A stretch of 64,000 bases of DNA from Bacteroides fragilis (GTDB lineage Bacteria; Bacteroidota; Bacteroidia; Bacteroidales; Bacteroidaceae). Below the pieces are notes generated by a model that was not told the origin of the DNA, did not search any database, and saw only the letters and a program-made list of their open reading frames with translations. The translations under genes and the position numbers were made by a program. The DNA is taken from the NCBI RefSeq assembly GCF_002849695.1, contig NZ_CP018939.1:1-64000 (forward strand), read 5' to 3'. Below are positions 43,292 to 50,517 of the stretch, in pieces; position 1 is the stretch's first letter, and each line of letters starts with the position of its first letter.

Positions 43292-44851
43292 TTATAGTTT
43301 CATTGTTGGTGTATCATTATTTTTCCCATAGGTTCTGCCATATCCGAGAATAGATGCTTCTTGCTTCGCAGTTGCTTTAATAGAACTATCTATTTTATCC
43401 ATTTGGGTAGATATTTGTTCTCCGATAGTTTGTTTTGTAGCTTCCTTAGAGTTGGAATATGTTTTTTCTACTTCCTTGTAAGAAGCATAATCTTTAGATA
43501 GCTTATATTTTTCTAAAAAGGCAGCCATTTCAGTAGGTTTGTCTTTAAAAATTTCGTCAATTCCTTTAGCTCCTTTTTGAGCAACAAACTCTAATCTTTC
43601 TTTGTCAGATATATGTTTTTCTTTCCCTAGTGTTTGTTCTTTCTTTTCAGTAGCTTTAATTTCTATGGCATTTGCATCTTTAATGGATAATCCATTTTTG
43701 GCATTCAAATCTAGTCTTACTTTTGCGGCTTTGTTCAGTTCTTCGTTTACAATGGTTATTTCTTTCCCATTTTTGAGATTTTCTTGCTGCATAGGGGTTA
43801 ACTCTATTCCTCCAAGCTTTTGGGGAATATGAATATCTTTTGCCTTTATTGATACTATCTCATTAGTATCTTTATCACGTTGGTGTAATGTTCTTTCTCC
43901 TTTTGAATTAGTCTTTACTACGACATTATCAGCTTTTAGAGCTTTTATTTCATCTTTTGTAAAGGACAAATCACTTTTTATTTCTTGCCGTTTAGGAATG
44001 AGTAAAATGGCTATCCCTGCGATTGGATAAACCACTGTAATAGCTGCTATCGCCAGCTTTCTAGCATTGATACCATCAATTTTGATGCGTTTCCCTTCTT
44101 CTTTGAAGTCAATTTCATTTGCTTTTAATTTAGATTTATTTTCAGGTGTATTGTCGGCTGTTATATATTTAAGAGTTGTTGCTTTCCCTTCAAAATTGAG
44201 TTTCCCATCTTCTATTTTATAGGAAACTTTTTCATTGTCTAGAAATTCTCTATTATTAGGAGTATCTTCAATGGAAAAATTTAGCATACCTGTTTTTTTT
44301 CCATTCTTTATGTTTATAACATCTTCGGGGCTTAAATTTTCCGGTTTAACTCCTACTTCATTAAACTTGTTCCAGTCTATATCAACATATGAACCTTTAC
44401 CATCTAGGGTTTGGTTTTGTTCATAAGCATACCGATAAAGGTCTTCTCCTTTATATGCAATTTTATTTTCAAGGTCAATGACTGTAAATCCGTCTTTATA
44501 TCCTTCATTCTTGTTAGTTCCTTGTTTTATATCATCCCATTTTATGATGGCGACATTATGATTTTCTCGTAAATATTGGCTATATTCTTGAAAATTATTG
44601 CTAGCTTGTTCCTTGTCAAAAAAGCTGATAATTCTTTCTTTAGATTGTTCTAATACGGATTCTCTATTATCTCCTAAATTGCCAAGTTTAAGTGTTTTTA
44701 GTGGATAAGTGTATGTTTCATTACCTTTGGAAAAGGTAATATCGCCATTTCGGTATTCTTCTGAATATCCAAGAACTGCTGCTATGGCTCGGAATTGTCC
44801 TGCATTTTCATAGCTATATTGCAGAGCTTCAAAATTTTTCTTTTCTTCCAT
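43292..44851 (-). CDS. DUF3945/DUF4099-like conjugation-associated protein (intact copy)
   Basis: A 519-aa soluble, Lys/Glu-rich protein. At about 200-235 it has NGKKTGMLNFSIEDTPNNREFLDNEKVSY and similar repeat segments. At about 345-400 it has HIPQKLGGIELTPMQQENLKNGKEITI, a DUF3945-type repeat shared with the next gene (IPSSIKGVELNKQQKETLKSGKEL). One hydrophobic stretch, LAIAAITVVYPIAGIAILLI (about 265-285), may be a membrane anchor. DUF3945/DUF4099 proteins accompany primase and topoisomerase genes on Bacteroidales elements. Molecular role unknown. Confidence 0.78.
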   Translation of the reverse strand: MEEKKNFEALQYSYENAGQFRAIAAVLGYSEEYRNGDITFSKGNETYTYPLKTLKLGNLGDNRESVLEQSKERIISFFDKEQASNNFQEYSQYLRENHNVAIIKWDDIKQGTNKNEGYKDGFTVIDLENKIAYKGEDLYRYAYEQNQTLDGKGSYVDIDWNKFNEVGVKPENLSPEDVINIKNGKKTGMLNFSIEDTPNNREFLDNEKVSYKIEDGKLNFEGKATTLKYITADNTPENKSKLKANEIDFKEEGKRIKIDGINARKLAIAAITVVYPIAGIAILLIPKRQEIKSDLSFTKDEIKALKADNVVVKTNSKGERTLHQRDKDTNEIVSIKAKDIHIPQKLGGIELTPMQQENLKNGKEITIVNEELNKAAKVRLDLNAKNGLSIKDANAIEIKATEKKEQTLGKEKHISDKERLEFVAQKGAKGIDEIFKDKPTEMAAFLEKYKLSKDYASYKEVEKTYSNSKEATKQTIGEQISTQMDKIDSSIKATAKQEASILGYGRTYGKNNDTPTMKL

Positions 44852-44852
44852 T

Positions 44853-45572
44853 TTATAATTTGAATTTATGTTCTACTTTAGACAGAGAATCATTTCCAAG
44901 TGACGGCTTTTGTCCTTTCATATATTCTATATATTCACTTCTGTTTTTATCAGTATGAATAGTTCCTATGATTTGTGGGTTATGTCGGTCATAAGCTATT
45001 TTCTGCTGCTGCTCAAAGTCTAAGAATCTTATTCCTTTTGGATTATTTAAATCTAATCTTATGGCTATTTTTTCTTTGTCAACATTTAAAATAAGTTCCT
45101 TGCCTGATTTTAGAGTTTCCTTTTGTTGCTTGTTCAGCTCAACTCCTTTTATGCTTGAAGGTATTGAAATGCTTTTGATTTTTGCTTTGAGCAATTCGTT
45201 TGTTTCTGGGTCTAACTGTACGAGATATTTTTCATTGTTAATAGTTTTTGCTATTACCTCGTTATCTTGAAGTCGTTCTAATTCCTTTGGCTTAAGATTT
45301 ATATCATTCATGATTTCTGGTCTGACTGGATGAATTTTAACGCCAGCATTGTTGTTGTCTTTCCAGTATAGACTTATTTTTCCTTTCATGCTTATTTCCT
45401 CTCCCTTGTTATCATGAAAAGTGAGGTCTAGTAAACTAGTTCTTTTTCCCGATAACAGAGCTGTGATATTAGTCCTATCCAAAGACCATATTTGTTCTTT
45501 TGATACTCCAATTAGTTCTAATTCTTTATATGGAATATCATTTTCATTAAAAATAGCTTGCTTTTTATCCAT
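44853..45572 (-). CDS. DUF4099/DUF3945-like protein (intact copy)
   Basis: About 239 aa from MDKKQAIFNENDIPYKELEL. The N-terminal DUF4099-like domain has the IGVSKEQIWSLDRTNITALLSGKRTSLLDL pattern. A C-terminal DUF3945-like repeat, GVELNKQQKETLKSGKELILNVDKEKIAIRLDLN, follows. It opens the long minus-strand operon that continues to the coupling protein, and is divergent from the M23 gene with only 40 bp between start codons. Confidence 0.8.
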   Translation of the reverse strand: MDKKQAIFNENDIPYKELELIGVSKEQIWSLDRTNITALLSGKRTSLLDLTFHDNKGEEISMKGKISLYWKDNNNAGVKIHPVRPEIMNDINLKPKELERLQDNEVIAKTINNEKYLVQLDPETNELLKAKIKSISIPSSIKGVELNKQQKETLKSGKELILNVDKEKIAIRLDLNNPKGIRFLDFEQQQKIAYDRHNPQIIGTIHTDKNRSEYIEYMKGQKPSLGNDSLSKVEHKFKL

Positions 45573-45612
45573 GTAATGTATATTTTTGCTCAAAAGTAAT
45601 AAAAATATCAAT
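45573..45612. promoter_or_regulatory. Compact divergent promoter pair
   Basis: Plus strand: TTG at 45558-45560, a 20-bp spacer and TATTTTTG at 45581-45588 drive the M23 gene. Minus strand: TACTTTTG (reverse complement at 45591-45598) drives the primase operon. The two -7 boxes are 2 bp apart, so RNA polymerase occupancy should be mutually exclusive. Confidence 0.65.
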
Positions 45613-46278
45613 ATGAAGAATAAGTTTATTGTATTTTTTTCCTGTTCACTGTTTTTTTCAGTGAATAGCTATTGTCAGTTCAATACGGTATTGCAGAAAA
45701 AAGATATTCCTAAAACGGAGCCGGTATTAGCAACAACAGAAAATAAATTGATAGAAGAAAAAGAAAAGGCAGTTGTTGTCAATGATGCTTTGACTACAGA
45801 ACGGCTTGCATACTGGAAGCAAAGAAGGTATTTATCTTTGCCCATTGATTCGATGGTGATAACTTCCCATTATGGTAAAAGAAAAGACCCATTTACTGGA
45901 AAAATAGCAAACCACAGGGGAATAGACCTTAAAGGTAACAACGACTATGTTTATTCGATAATGCCGGGAATGGTTGTAAAAACAGGAAAAAATAAAGGGT
46001 TAGGCAATTATGTAGAAGTGCGTCATGGTGATTTTACTTCTATTTATGGGCATTTGTACAATGTGCTTGTAAATGCGAAACAAGCTGTTGAAGCCGGGCA
46101 ACCAATAGGCATTAGTGGAAGTACCGGGCGCAGTACAGGAGAACACTTACATTTTCAAATGGAATACAAAGATAAGACTATAGACCCTAAGCCTATTCTT
46201 GATTATATTAATGAGGTAATCAGAACCGTTAAAGGACAAATCTCACAGCAAATAGATAATGAGTTAAGACGCAAATAA
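45613..46278 (+). CDS. Secreted M23 (LytM) peptidoglycan endopeptidase (intact copy)
   Basis: I chose the ATG giving the signal peptide MKNKFIVFFSCSLFFSVNSY, about 221 aa. The LytM domain occupies the C-terminal 130 residues: SHYGKRKDPFTGKIANHRGIDLKG (His and Asp ligands), YVEVRHGDFTSIYGHL, then STGEHLHFQM with the final HxH. All zinc ligands are present. It probably opens the cell wall for assembly of the transfer channel. Convergent with the zeta gene, sharing a terminator. Confidence 0.9.
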   Translation: MKNKFIVFFSCSLFFSVNSYCQFNTVLQKKDIPKTEPVLATTENKLIEEKEKAVVVNDALTTERLAYWKQRRYLSLPIDSMVITSHYGKRKDPFTGKIANHRGIDLKGNNDYVYSIMPGMVVKTGKNKGLGNYVEVRHGDFTSIYGHLYNVLVNAKQAVEAGQPIGISGSTGRSTGEHLHFQMEYKDKTIDPKPILDYINEVIRTVKGQISQQIDNELRRK

Positions 46279-46287
46279 ATAGAAAAA

Positions 46288-46316
46288 GAGGATTGGAAAA
46301 GCCAGTCCTCTTTTTT
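46288..46316. terminator. Bidirectional terminator between M23 and zeta genes
   Basis: GAGGATTGG (46288-46296) pairs with CCAGTCCTC (46302-46310) and is followed by TTTTTT, with AAAAA on the other flank. It lies 9 bases after the M23 stop and 16 before the zeta stop. Confidence 0.82.
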
Positions 46317-46326
46317 AATTGAATAA

Positions 46327-47193
46327 TTAGAAGAAACCTTTTTTTAATCCTTTTTCTTGTCTTTGAACTTTTTCTAATGAAGATTGAAGCTGTGACAGTG
46401 CTTCTTTCATTCCTTTTTTTACTTCGGGATTAGTGACGGATTCAATAAATTCTTTTCCTTTTTGAATGTTGGTGTTAAGTATTTCTTTATTCTTCATCTG
46501 TTTTGCCCGACTTTCGTCTATAAAGATAGATGGCATACTTTTACAACTCCATTCTCCATTTACTAGATTAAAATCTTTAACTCTTTCTTTCGCTAAGTAG
46601 GTGTGGATAGAAATCTTATCTACAGCCTTGTCGCTGTATAATTGGTTTGCAGACTTTATTAGTCCATTTACGGCTTTGTTATGTGAATCAATGTCGGCTA
46701 ATCGTCCTTGTCCTTTACTTAGTACTTCTTCTTGATACCTATTGTAAAGTCCTAGTTGGGTAAACTCCTTGGGGGCTGCAATAATATATGCTTCAACCAT
46801 GAATCCAGCATCTTTAAATTTTTGTGCAGTCTTTAAAGGTACATCTGGATTTCTCATAGTTCCTTCTATAATAATGTTGCATTGCCGTTTAATGGCTTCT
46901 TCTATTAGTTTTTCAGTAAAAACACTAGAAAAAATTTGAGTTTCAATAGGATATTTAATAGGGTCTTTTATTAACTCCTTATTGGGGTGAAACAGTCTGT
47001 AAAGGTCACCATTAACAGTGAGAAAATCTAAGTTAGGATGGTCTTTCTTTGCAACATTTATAAGAGTGCTTTTTCCGCAAGCTGGTTGCCCACCTAAGAT
47101 TATAGCAATAGGCTTTTGTGATGATATATTAATATCTTCAAATAAGCCATCTTTTTTTTGTTCAAAGATGGCTTCCACTTCATAGCGTTGCAT
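46327..47193 (-). CDS. Zeta-type toxin kinase (intact copy)
   Basis: This 288-aa protein has Walker A GGQPACGKST (Lys41) near the N-terminus, NGDLYR with a candidate catalytic Asp63, and IIIEGTMRNP (Glu110, Thr112) matching the zeta/PezT active-site pattern. Zeta toxins phosphorylate UDP-N-acetylglucosamine and block cell-wall synthesis. The C-terminal 80 residues are a helical extension. It overlaps the upstream antitoxin by 14 bases. Expected role: post-segregational killing. Confidence 0.88.
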   Translation of the reverse strand: MQRYEVEAIFEQKKDGLFEDINISSQKPIAIILGGQPACGKSTLINVAKKDHPNLDFLTVNGDLYRLFHPNKELIKDPIKYPIETQIFSSVFTEKLIEEAIKRQCNIIIEGTMRNPDVPLKTAQKFKDAGFMVEAYIIAAPKEFTQLGLYNRYQEEVLSKGQGRLADIDSHNKAVNGLIKSANQLYSDKAVDKISIHTYLAKERVKDFNLVNGEWSCKSMPSIFIDESRAKQMKNKEILNTNIQKGKEFIESVTNPEVKKGMKEALSQLQSSLEKVQRQEKGLKKGFF

Positions 47194-47440
47194 AGTATGC
47201 TTTCAATTTGGGTGCGTAATAGTTTTGTATTTTATCCATAACAGATAAACGCACATTTTCCGAAACTTCAAACTGTAATAGTCCGTTAGCTATTTTTTCT
47301 TCTGTGTTGAGAACAGAAAGTTCTTTTTGGAGTAGTTTTTTTCTGTTTTCATCAGCTTCATTAGAAATTTCGTCAATCTTCATCATGCGGAGCGTCCCGA
47401 TAATATCAAGGGCAACATCCAAGCTCATTTCTTTATTCAT
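47180..47440 (-). CDS. Antitoxin of the zeta pair (intact copy)
   Basis: An 86-aa, all-helical, charged protein (MNKEMSLDVALDIIGTLRMM ... LKAYYATL) encoded directly before and overlapping the zeta toxin. It is similar in size to epsilon antitoxins, but sequence similarity cannot be claimed by eye. The assignment rests on size, charge and the overlap. Confidence 0.72.
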   Translation of the reverse strand: MNKEMSLDVALDIIGTLRMMKIDEISNEADENRKKLLQKELSVLNTEEKIANGLLQFEVSENVRLSVMDKIQNYYAPKLKAYYATL

Positions 47441-47486
47441 AAATTCAATGTCTTTATTGTATGTTACAAAGATAACTATAATAAGA

Positions 47487-47759
47487 TTACCATAAACTTA
47501 TAGAACTGATTAGTTTGTAAATAGGTTCTTTGAACTTCTTTAGATTTTTAGTTAGTGTAACGTACTTAGTGATTCCTAATTCATTAAAGATTTCTGCATA
47601 CATTTTTATTATGGGCTTTTTGTAGTAGATAGTTAATACTATTATTGCAATACAAATAAAAATCAAATAGACTAGTTCACTATACGCATAGATTGCTAAT
47701 ACAAGAACTCCACCCATACCCCATAAAAGGCTACTTAAAAAAAATCTTAAGATATTCAT
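47487..47759 (-). CDS. Small two-helix membrane protein (intact copy)
   Basis: A 90-aa protein with two hydrophobic helices (about 3-25 and 29-48) and a basic C-terminal tail (KKPIIKMYAEIFNELG ... NLKKFKEPIYK). It is the first gene behind the shared promoter-leader, with the antitoxin and zeta genes following after 47 bp, so all three may form one operon. No family recognised. Confidence 0.65.
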   Translation of the reverse strand: MNILRFFLSSLLWGMGGVLVLAIYAYSELVYLIFICIAIIVLTIYYKKPIIKMYAEIFNELGITKYVTLTKNLKKFKEPIYKLISSISLW

Positions 47760-47895
47760 AATGTTGTTTGCTCTTCTTTATGCTGGCAGCCAAACCAGCT
47801 TTAAAGGTTTGTTTATCTCTTTATTTACAATACTCAAAGATAGTGATTTTCTATAAATGTCGCAAATAATAGGACAATTGTTTTTGTTAAAAATG
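47760..47895 (-). promoter_or_regulatory. Shared promoter-leader (third location, clean copy)
   Basis: Minus-strand TTTG (47863-47866), 20 bp and TATCTTTG (47835-47842). Leader hairpin GCTGG-N8-CCAGC. Identity with the ardC and RHH elements runs from upstream of -33 to the start codon. Confidence 0.83.
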
Positions 47896-47930
47896 GTTTC
47901 TGATTTACAGATTGCCGAAGTTTTATTTTT

Positions 47931-48172
47931 CCCTAAAGTTTTTGGTATCAAAATAATGTTTTCTCTTCGTCCATGTCCAGCAGAACCCGGAAGTGTACGG
48001 TATCAAATTCTTTCCCGGTTTCCTGCCTGTGTTTGCAGAAAAGGTATCAATTAGATGAAATCCTTTTGCTGATGGACGGTAGTTCTTGAATAGTGTCGGT
48101 ATCATTCCCTTTATAGTGCAACCGTTTTTCTGTATTCAGGAGTGGAGAGAAACGGCACAACAAACTTTAGGG
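47931..48172 (+). repeat. L module L1 (clean copy)
   Basis: GGTATCA begins at 47944, 47999, 48043 and 48098 (55, 44, 55). Borders are CCCTAAAGTTT and AAACTTTAGGG. Between motifs lie CCGGAAGTG and TTTCCCGGTTTCC elements that recur in every copy. An AT-rich tract follows to about 48265. Confidence 0.9.
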
Positions 48173-48347
48173 AAAAGAATATTTTCGTGTAGTTCTTTCT
48201 GTGCTTCGGGAAGTGAAGCGTATTAATCACATATTATATATTCATATATTATTTATATATATAATATAGCATTGTGGGCTAATGGGAATAGTTCCGATTG
48301 CATAACATACAAAGTGTTTTTCTTTGCTTACCTATGTTAAATCAATA

Positions 48348-48385
48348 ATATACATTGTGTATATAATGTATATTTTCTACCTTTG
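48348..48385 (+). promoter_or_regulatory. relBE promoter with palindromic operator
   Basis: ATATACATT (48348-48356), 8 bp, and AATGTATAT (48365-48373) form a perfect palindrome. It overlaps a promoter with TTG near 48355-48357, a 20-bp spacer and TACCTTTG at 48378-48385. The arrangement suits autorepression by the antitoxin or toxin-antitoxin complex. Confidence 0.75.
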
Positions 48386-48404
48386 TAGAAAACTCTAAAA
48401 GATT

Positions 48405-48719
48405 ATGGCAACAATAGCATTACAGAAGAAAAGAAAAAACATTGATTTGCCCATTGAAACATTACAAAAATTGTCTATCATGGCAGCTTCACAGGGCAAA
48501 AGCGTAAAGGCTTTTATTGAATACATTTTAGTTTCAAAAGCTGACACTCTAAAGATTGAGATTTCAAACCCAAGTCCAAGTGGTGACGCATACTTTGCAA
48601 ATCCTGTCAATCTTGCAGAAGTCGAAGAACGAGTAAAAGAACACAAAGAGGGAAAAACAAAGGCTACCGTAGTTCTGCACTCTGTGGAAGATATTACAAA
48701 CTTCATCAATAGTCTTTGA
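48405..48719 (+). CDS. RelB/Phd-type antitoxin (intact copy)
   Basis: This 104-aa protein has an N-terminal RHH-like DNA-binding segment (NIDLPIETLQKLSIMAASQGKSVKAFIEYIL) and a C-terminal toxin-binding tail (VEERVKEHKEGKTKATVVLHSVEDITNFINSL). It lies one base before the toxin gene, behind a palindromic operator. It should neutralise the YoeB-like toxin and repress the operon. Confidence 0.8.
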   Translation: MATIALQKKRKNIDLPIETLQKLSIMAASQGKSVKAFIEYILVSKADTLKIEISNPSPSGDAYFANPVNLAEVEERVKEHKEGKTKATVVLHSVEDITNFINSL

Positions 48720-48720
48720 T

Positions 48721-48999
48721 ATGGCATATATCATCGAATTTGAGCCAAAAGCGGTACAAGATATTGCAGAACTGAAAAAATCGGGGAATAAAGCCTCAAT
48801 AACCAAAATTGAAAGGTTGCTCTTAGAATTAAGAGAACACCCAACTACAGGAACAGGACAAGTAGAACCCTTAAAAGATAACCTTTCGGGGTTTTGGAGT
48901 AGAAGAATAGACAAGTTCAACCGGATGATTTACACTATTGAAGAAGAAATAGTAACCGTTACAGTGATTTCTGCAAAAGGACATTATAACGATAAATGA
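48721..48999 (+). CDS. YoeB/RelE-type mRNA interferase (intact copy)
   Basis: A 92-aa protein with the Txe/YoeB signature TGTGQVEPLKDNLSGFWSRRIDKFNRMIYTI and the C-terminus VISAKGHYNDK, where the conserved His and Tyr complete the active site. It cleaves mRNA at the ribosome. Encoded immediately after its antitoxin and followed after 35 bases by the VapX-VapD pair on the same strand. Confidence 0.87.
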   Translation: MAYIIEFEPKAVQDIAELKKSGNKASITKIERLLLELREHPTTGTGQVEPLKDNLSGFWSRRIDKFNRMIYTIEEEIVTVTVISAKGHYNDK

Positions 49000-49034
49000 A
49001 AGTACTATATTTACAACATAAAAAAATTATAAGT

Positions 49035-49229
49035 ATGAAAATAGGAGATAAAGTTTTAATTTCTCCCGACCTAACCAAGCTACCGAATTGGATAAGTGGG
49101 ACAGTGATAGAGGTTGAAAACAACCCATTTGTTGGTATAGTTATTTCTGCCGAAACAGAGGATAAGAATGTGTTTTTCGGACAGGAAGATTTGTTTAAAC
49201 CTCAAACAGAAGAAGTATGTTTGCCATAA
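49035..49229 (+). CDS. vapX: Putative VapX-type antitoxin (intact copy)
   Basis: A 64-aa protein, chosen start MKIGDKVLISPDLTKLPNWI. A small SH3-like beta protein by pattern (GDKVLISP, SGTVIEVENNPFVGIVISAE). It overlaps vapD by 13 bases, the arrangement of VapX with VapD in Haemophilus. The name follows from position, not from clear sequence similarity. Confidence 0.62.
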   Translation: MKIGDKVLISPDLTKLPNWISGTVIEVENNPFVGIVISAETEDKNVFFGQEDLFKPQTEEVCLP

Positions 49230-49498
49230 GTTTTGATATGTCTATTTCAGACCTTGAAAAGCACTACGGAAAACCGTATAATCGTGCTTACTTTGAAATT
49301 AAGGAAGTCTTAAAGAAAAATAGTTTCGATTGGATACAGGGAAGTACATACCTTACACAAAGCGAAGATTTGGGCAACCTGTTCCGAGCCATTGAAGCAC
49401 TAAAGAAAATAGAATGGTTCAGAAAGTCAGTACGTGACATTAGAGGTTACAAAGTAGAAAACTGGTCCAACTTTACAGATATTGTAAAAGATGTATAA
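49217..49498 (+). CDS. vapD: VapD family endoribonuclease toxin (second copy)
   Basis: A 93-aa protein identical to 7020-7301. QGSTYLTQSEDLGNLFRAIEAL and WFRKSVRDIRGYKVENWSNF are diagnostic of VapD. The fold is Cas2-like, but nothing here suggests CRISPR function. Last gene of the toxin-antitoxin island, whose end is followed by an inverted repeat and the R1 module. Confidence 0.9.
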   Translation: MFAISFDMSISDLEKHYGKPYNRAYFEIKEVLKKNSFDWIQGSTYLTQSEDLGNLFRAIEALKKIEWFRKSVRDIRGYKVENWSNFTDIVKDV

Positions 49499-49514
49499 AC
49501 AATAATCTGTATAA

Positions 49515-49588
49515 GGGGTATCGCTAACTAACATTTATTACAGATGTTACTCTAAAGTAATATTTGTAGTAAATGTTGGTGATATCCC
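49515..49588. repeat. Long inverted repeat downstream of vapD
   Basis: Left arm GGGGTATCGCTAACTAACAT continuing to TTATTAC, right arm GTAGTAAATGTTGGTGATATCCC in inverse, with a three-base slip. The right arm recurs at 27933-27985. It may be the terminator of the toxin-antitoxin operon, but the duplicated half suggests a recombination site. The first-pass copy is at about 7317-7390. Confidence 0.62.
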
Positions 49589-49620
49589 TATTTATGACTA
49601 CCGCAAAATACGACTTTTTT

Positions 49621-49803
49621 GTTCCTGTTCTTTTTCCCTAATGTTTTATGGTATCAATTTTTTGCGGCCGACTTCCGGCAGCTTTTAGTATTTGGTATCA
49701 AAAGGTCGCTCTGCAGAATGTGCCAGGAATAATAATTCGGTATCATTTCATCATGCTATGCTTGCCCATCACTGCCGGAACCCCGAAAGAATAGGTATCA
49801 ATT
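49621..49803 (+). repeat. R module R1 (clean copy)
   Basis: GGTATCA begins at 49650, 49694, 49739 and 49794 (44, 45, 55). It holds CCGACTTCCGGCAGC and TGCCGGAAC elements as in other R modules. The toxin-antitoxin island lies between it and L1. Confidence 0.87.
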
Positions 49804-49821
49804 TCTATATTTCGATTATAG

Positions 49822-49857
49822 AACAAAGACCGAAAATTTTATTTTCCGGTCTTTGTT
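49822..49857 (-). terminator. tra operon terminator (clean copy)
   Basis: AACAAAGACCG (49822-49832) pairs with CGGTCTTTGTT (49847-49857). It lies 17 bases beyond the OmpA-lipoprotein stop and closes the 12-kb tra operon. Confidence 0.8.
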
Positions 49858-49873
49858 AAGAGAAATTTTCTTT

Positions 49874-50515
49874 TTAATATTCATCACAAATGATGAACAT
49901 TTCTACTCTCCTGTTTTTAGCACGTCCGGATTCACTTGTATTGTCTGCAATGGGTTCACTATATCCTTTTCCCTCTTCCGTTATATTGTTTGTTTCTATA
50001 CCAATAGTTCTAAGGTAATTACCTACTGCTGCTGCTCTATTTTGGGAAAGTATAATATTATATTCTTTTTCTCCTACATTATCCGTATGCCCAATTATTT
50101 TAATTTTAGTATTTGGTATTTCAGTAATGATATTACATAGGTCTGAAAGCATTTTTTGGGCTTCTTCGTTCAATTCATAAGAATCAAATTTGAACAAGAT
50201 TTCACTTTGAGCTGTTGCTTTAAATTGTTCCTTTCCATTTTTGTCCTTGTAACTGGAGATTGTTAAGCCATCAATAGCTTTTAGTTTATTTCTCCTAGCT
50301 TCTAGCTTTTCTTGAATAGCTTTATCTCTTTCTTCTTTAACTAATTTTGCAGCTCCACCAACTATTGAAGCGGTTGAATAATTACTATTATTTTCTATCA
50401 TGTCTTTTTCTTTGTCGCTTAGTTCAGCGTTACTGAAAGTTATCATATGCGTTGAAGTACACGCAGTAAGAAATGAGATAACGAAGGCTACTAGTATTAT
50501 TATTTTCTTTTTCAT
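49874..50515 (-). CDS. OmpA-family lipoprotein, last gene of tra operon (intact copy)
   Basis: This 213-aa protein has the SPII signal MKKKIIILVAFVISFLTAC (Cys19) and a helical linker rich in Lys/Glu. A C-terminal OmpA peptidoglycan-binding domain follows (ILFKFDSYELNEEAQKMLSDL ... IKIIGHTDNVGEKEYN ... NRAAAVGNYL ... RAKNRRVEMFI), including the conserved HTD and NRRVE. It likely anchors the transfer apparatus to the cell wall at the outer membrane. Confidence 0.87.
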   Translation of the reverse strand: MKKKIIILVAFVISFLTACTSTHMITFSNAELSDKEKDMIENNSNYSTASIVGGAAKLVKEERDKAIQEKLEARRNKLKAIDGLTISSYKDKNGKEQFKATAQSEILFKFDSYELNEEAQKMLSDLCNIITEIPNTKIKIIGHTDNVGEKEYNIILSQNRAAAVGNYLRTIGIETNNITEEGKGYSEPIADNTSESGRAKNRRVEMFIICDEY

Positions 50516-50517
50516 GA

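Noticed and set aside
49217-49498. Cas2 of a CRISPR system
   Set aside because: The sequence matches VapD better than Cas2, and there is no Cas1 or array.
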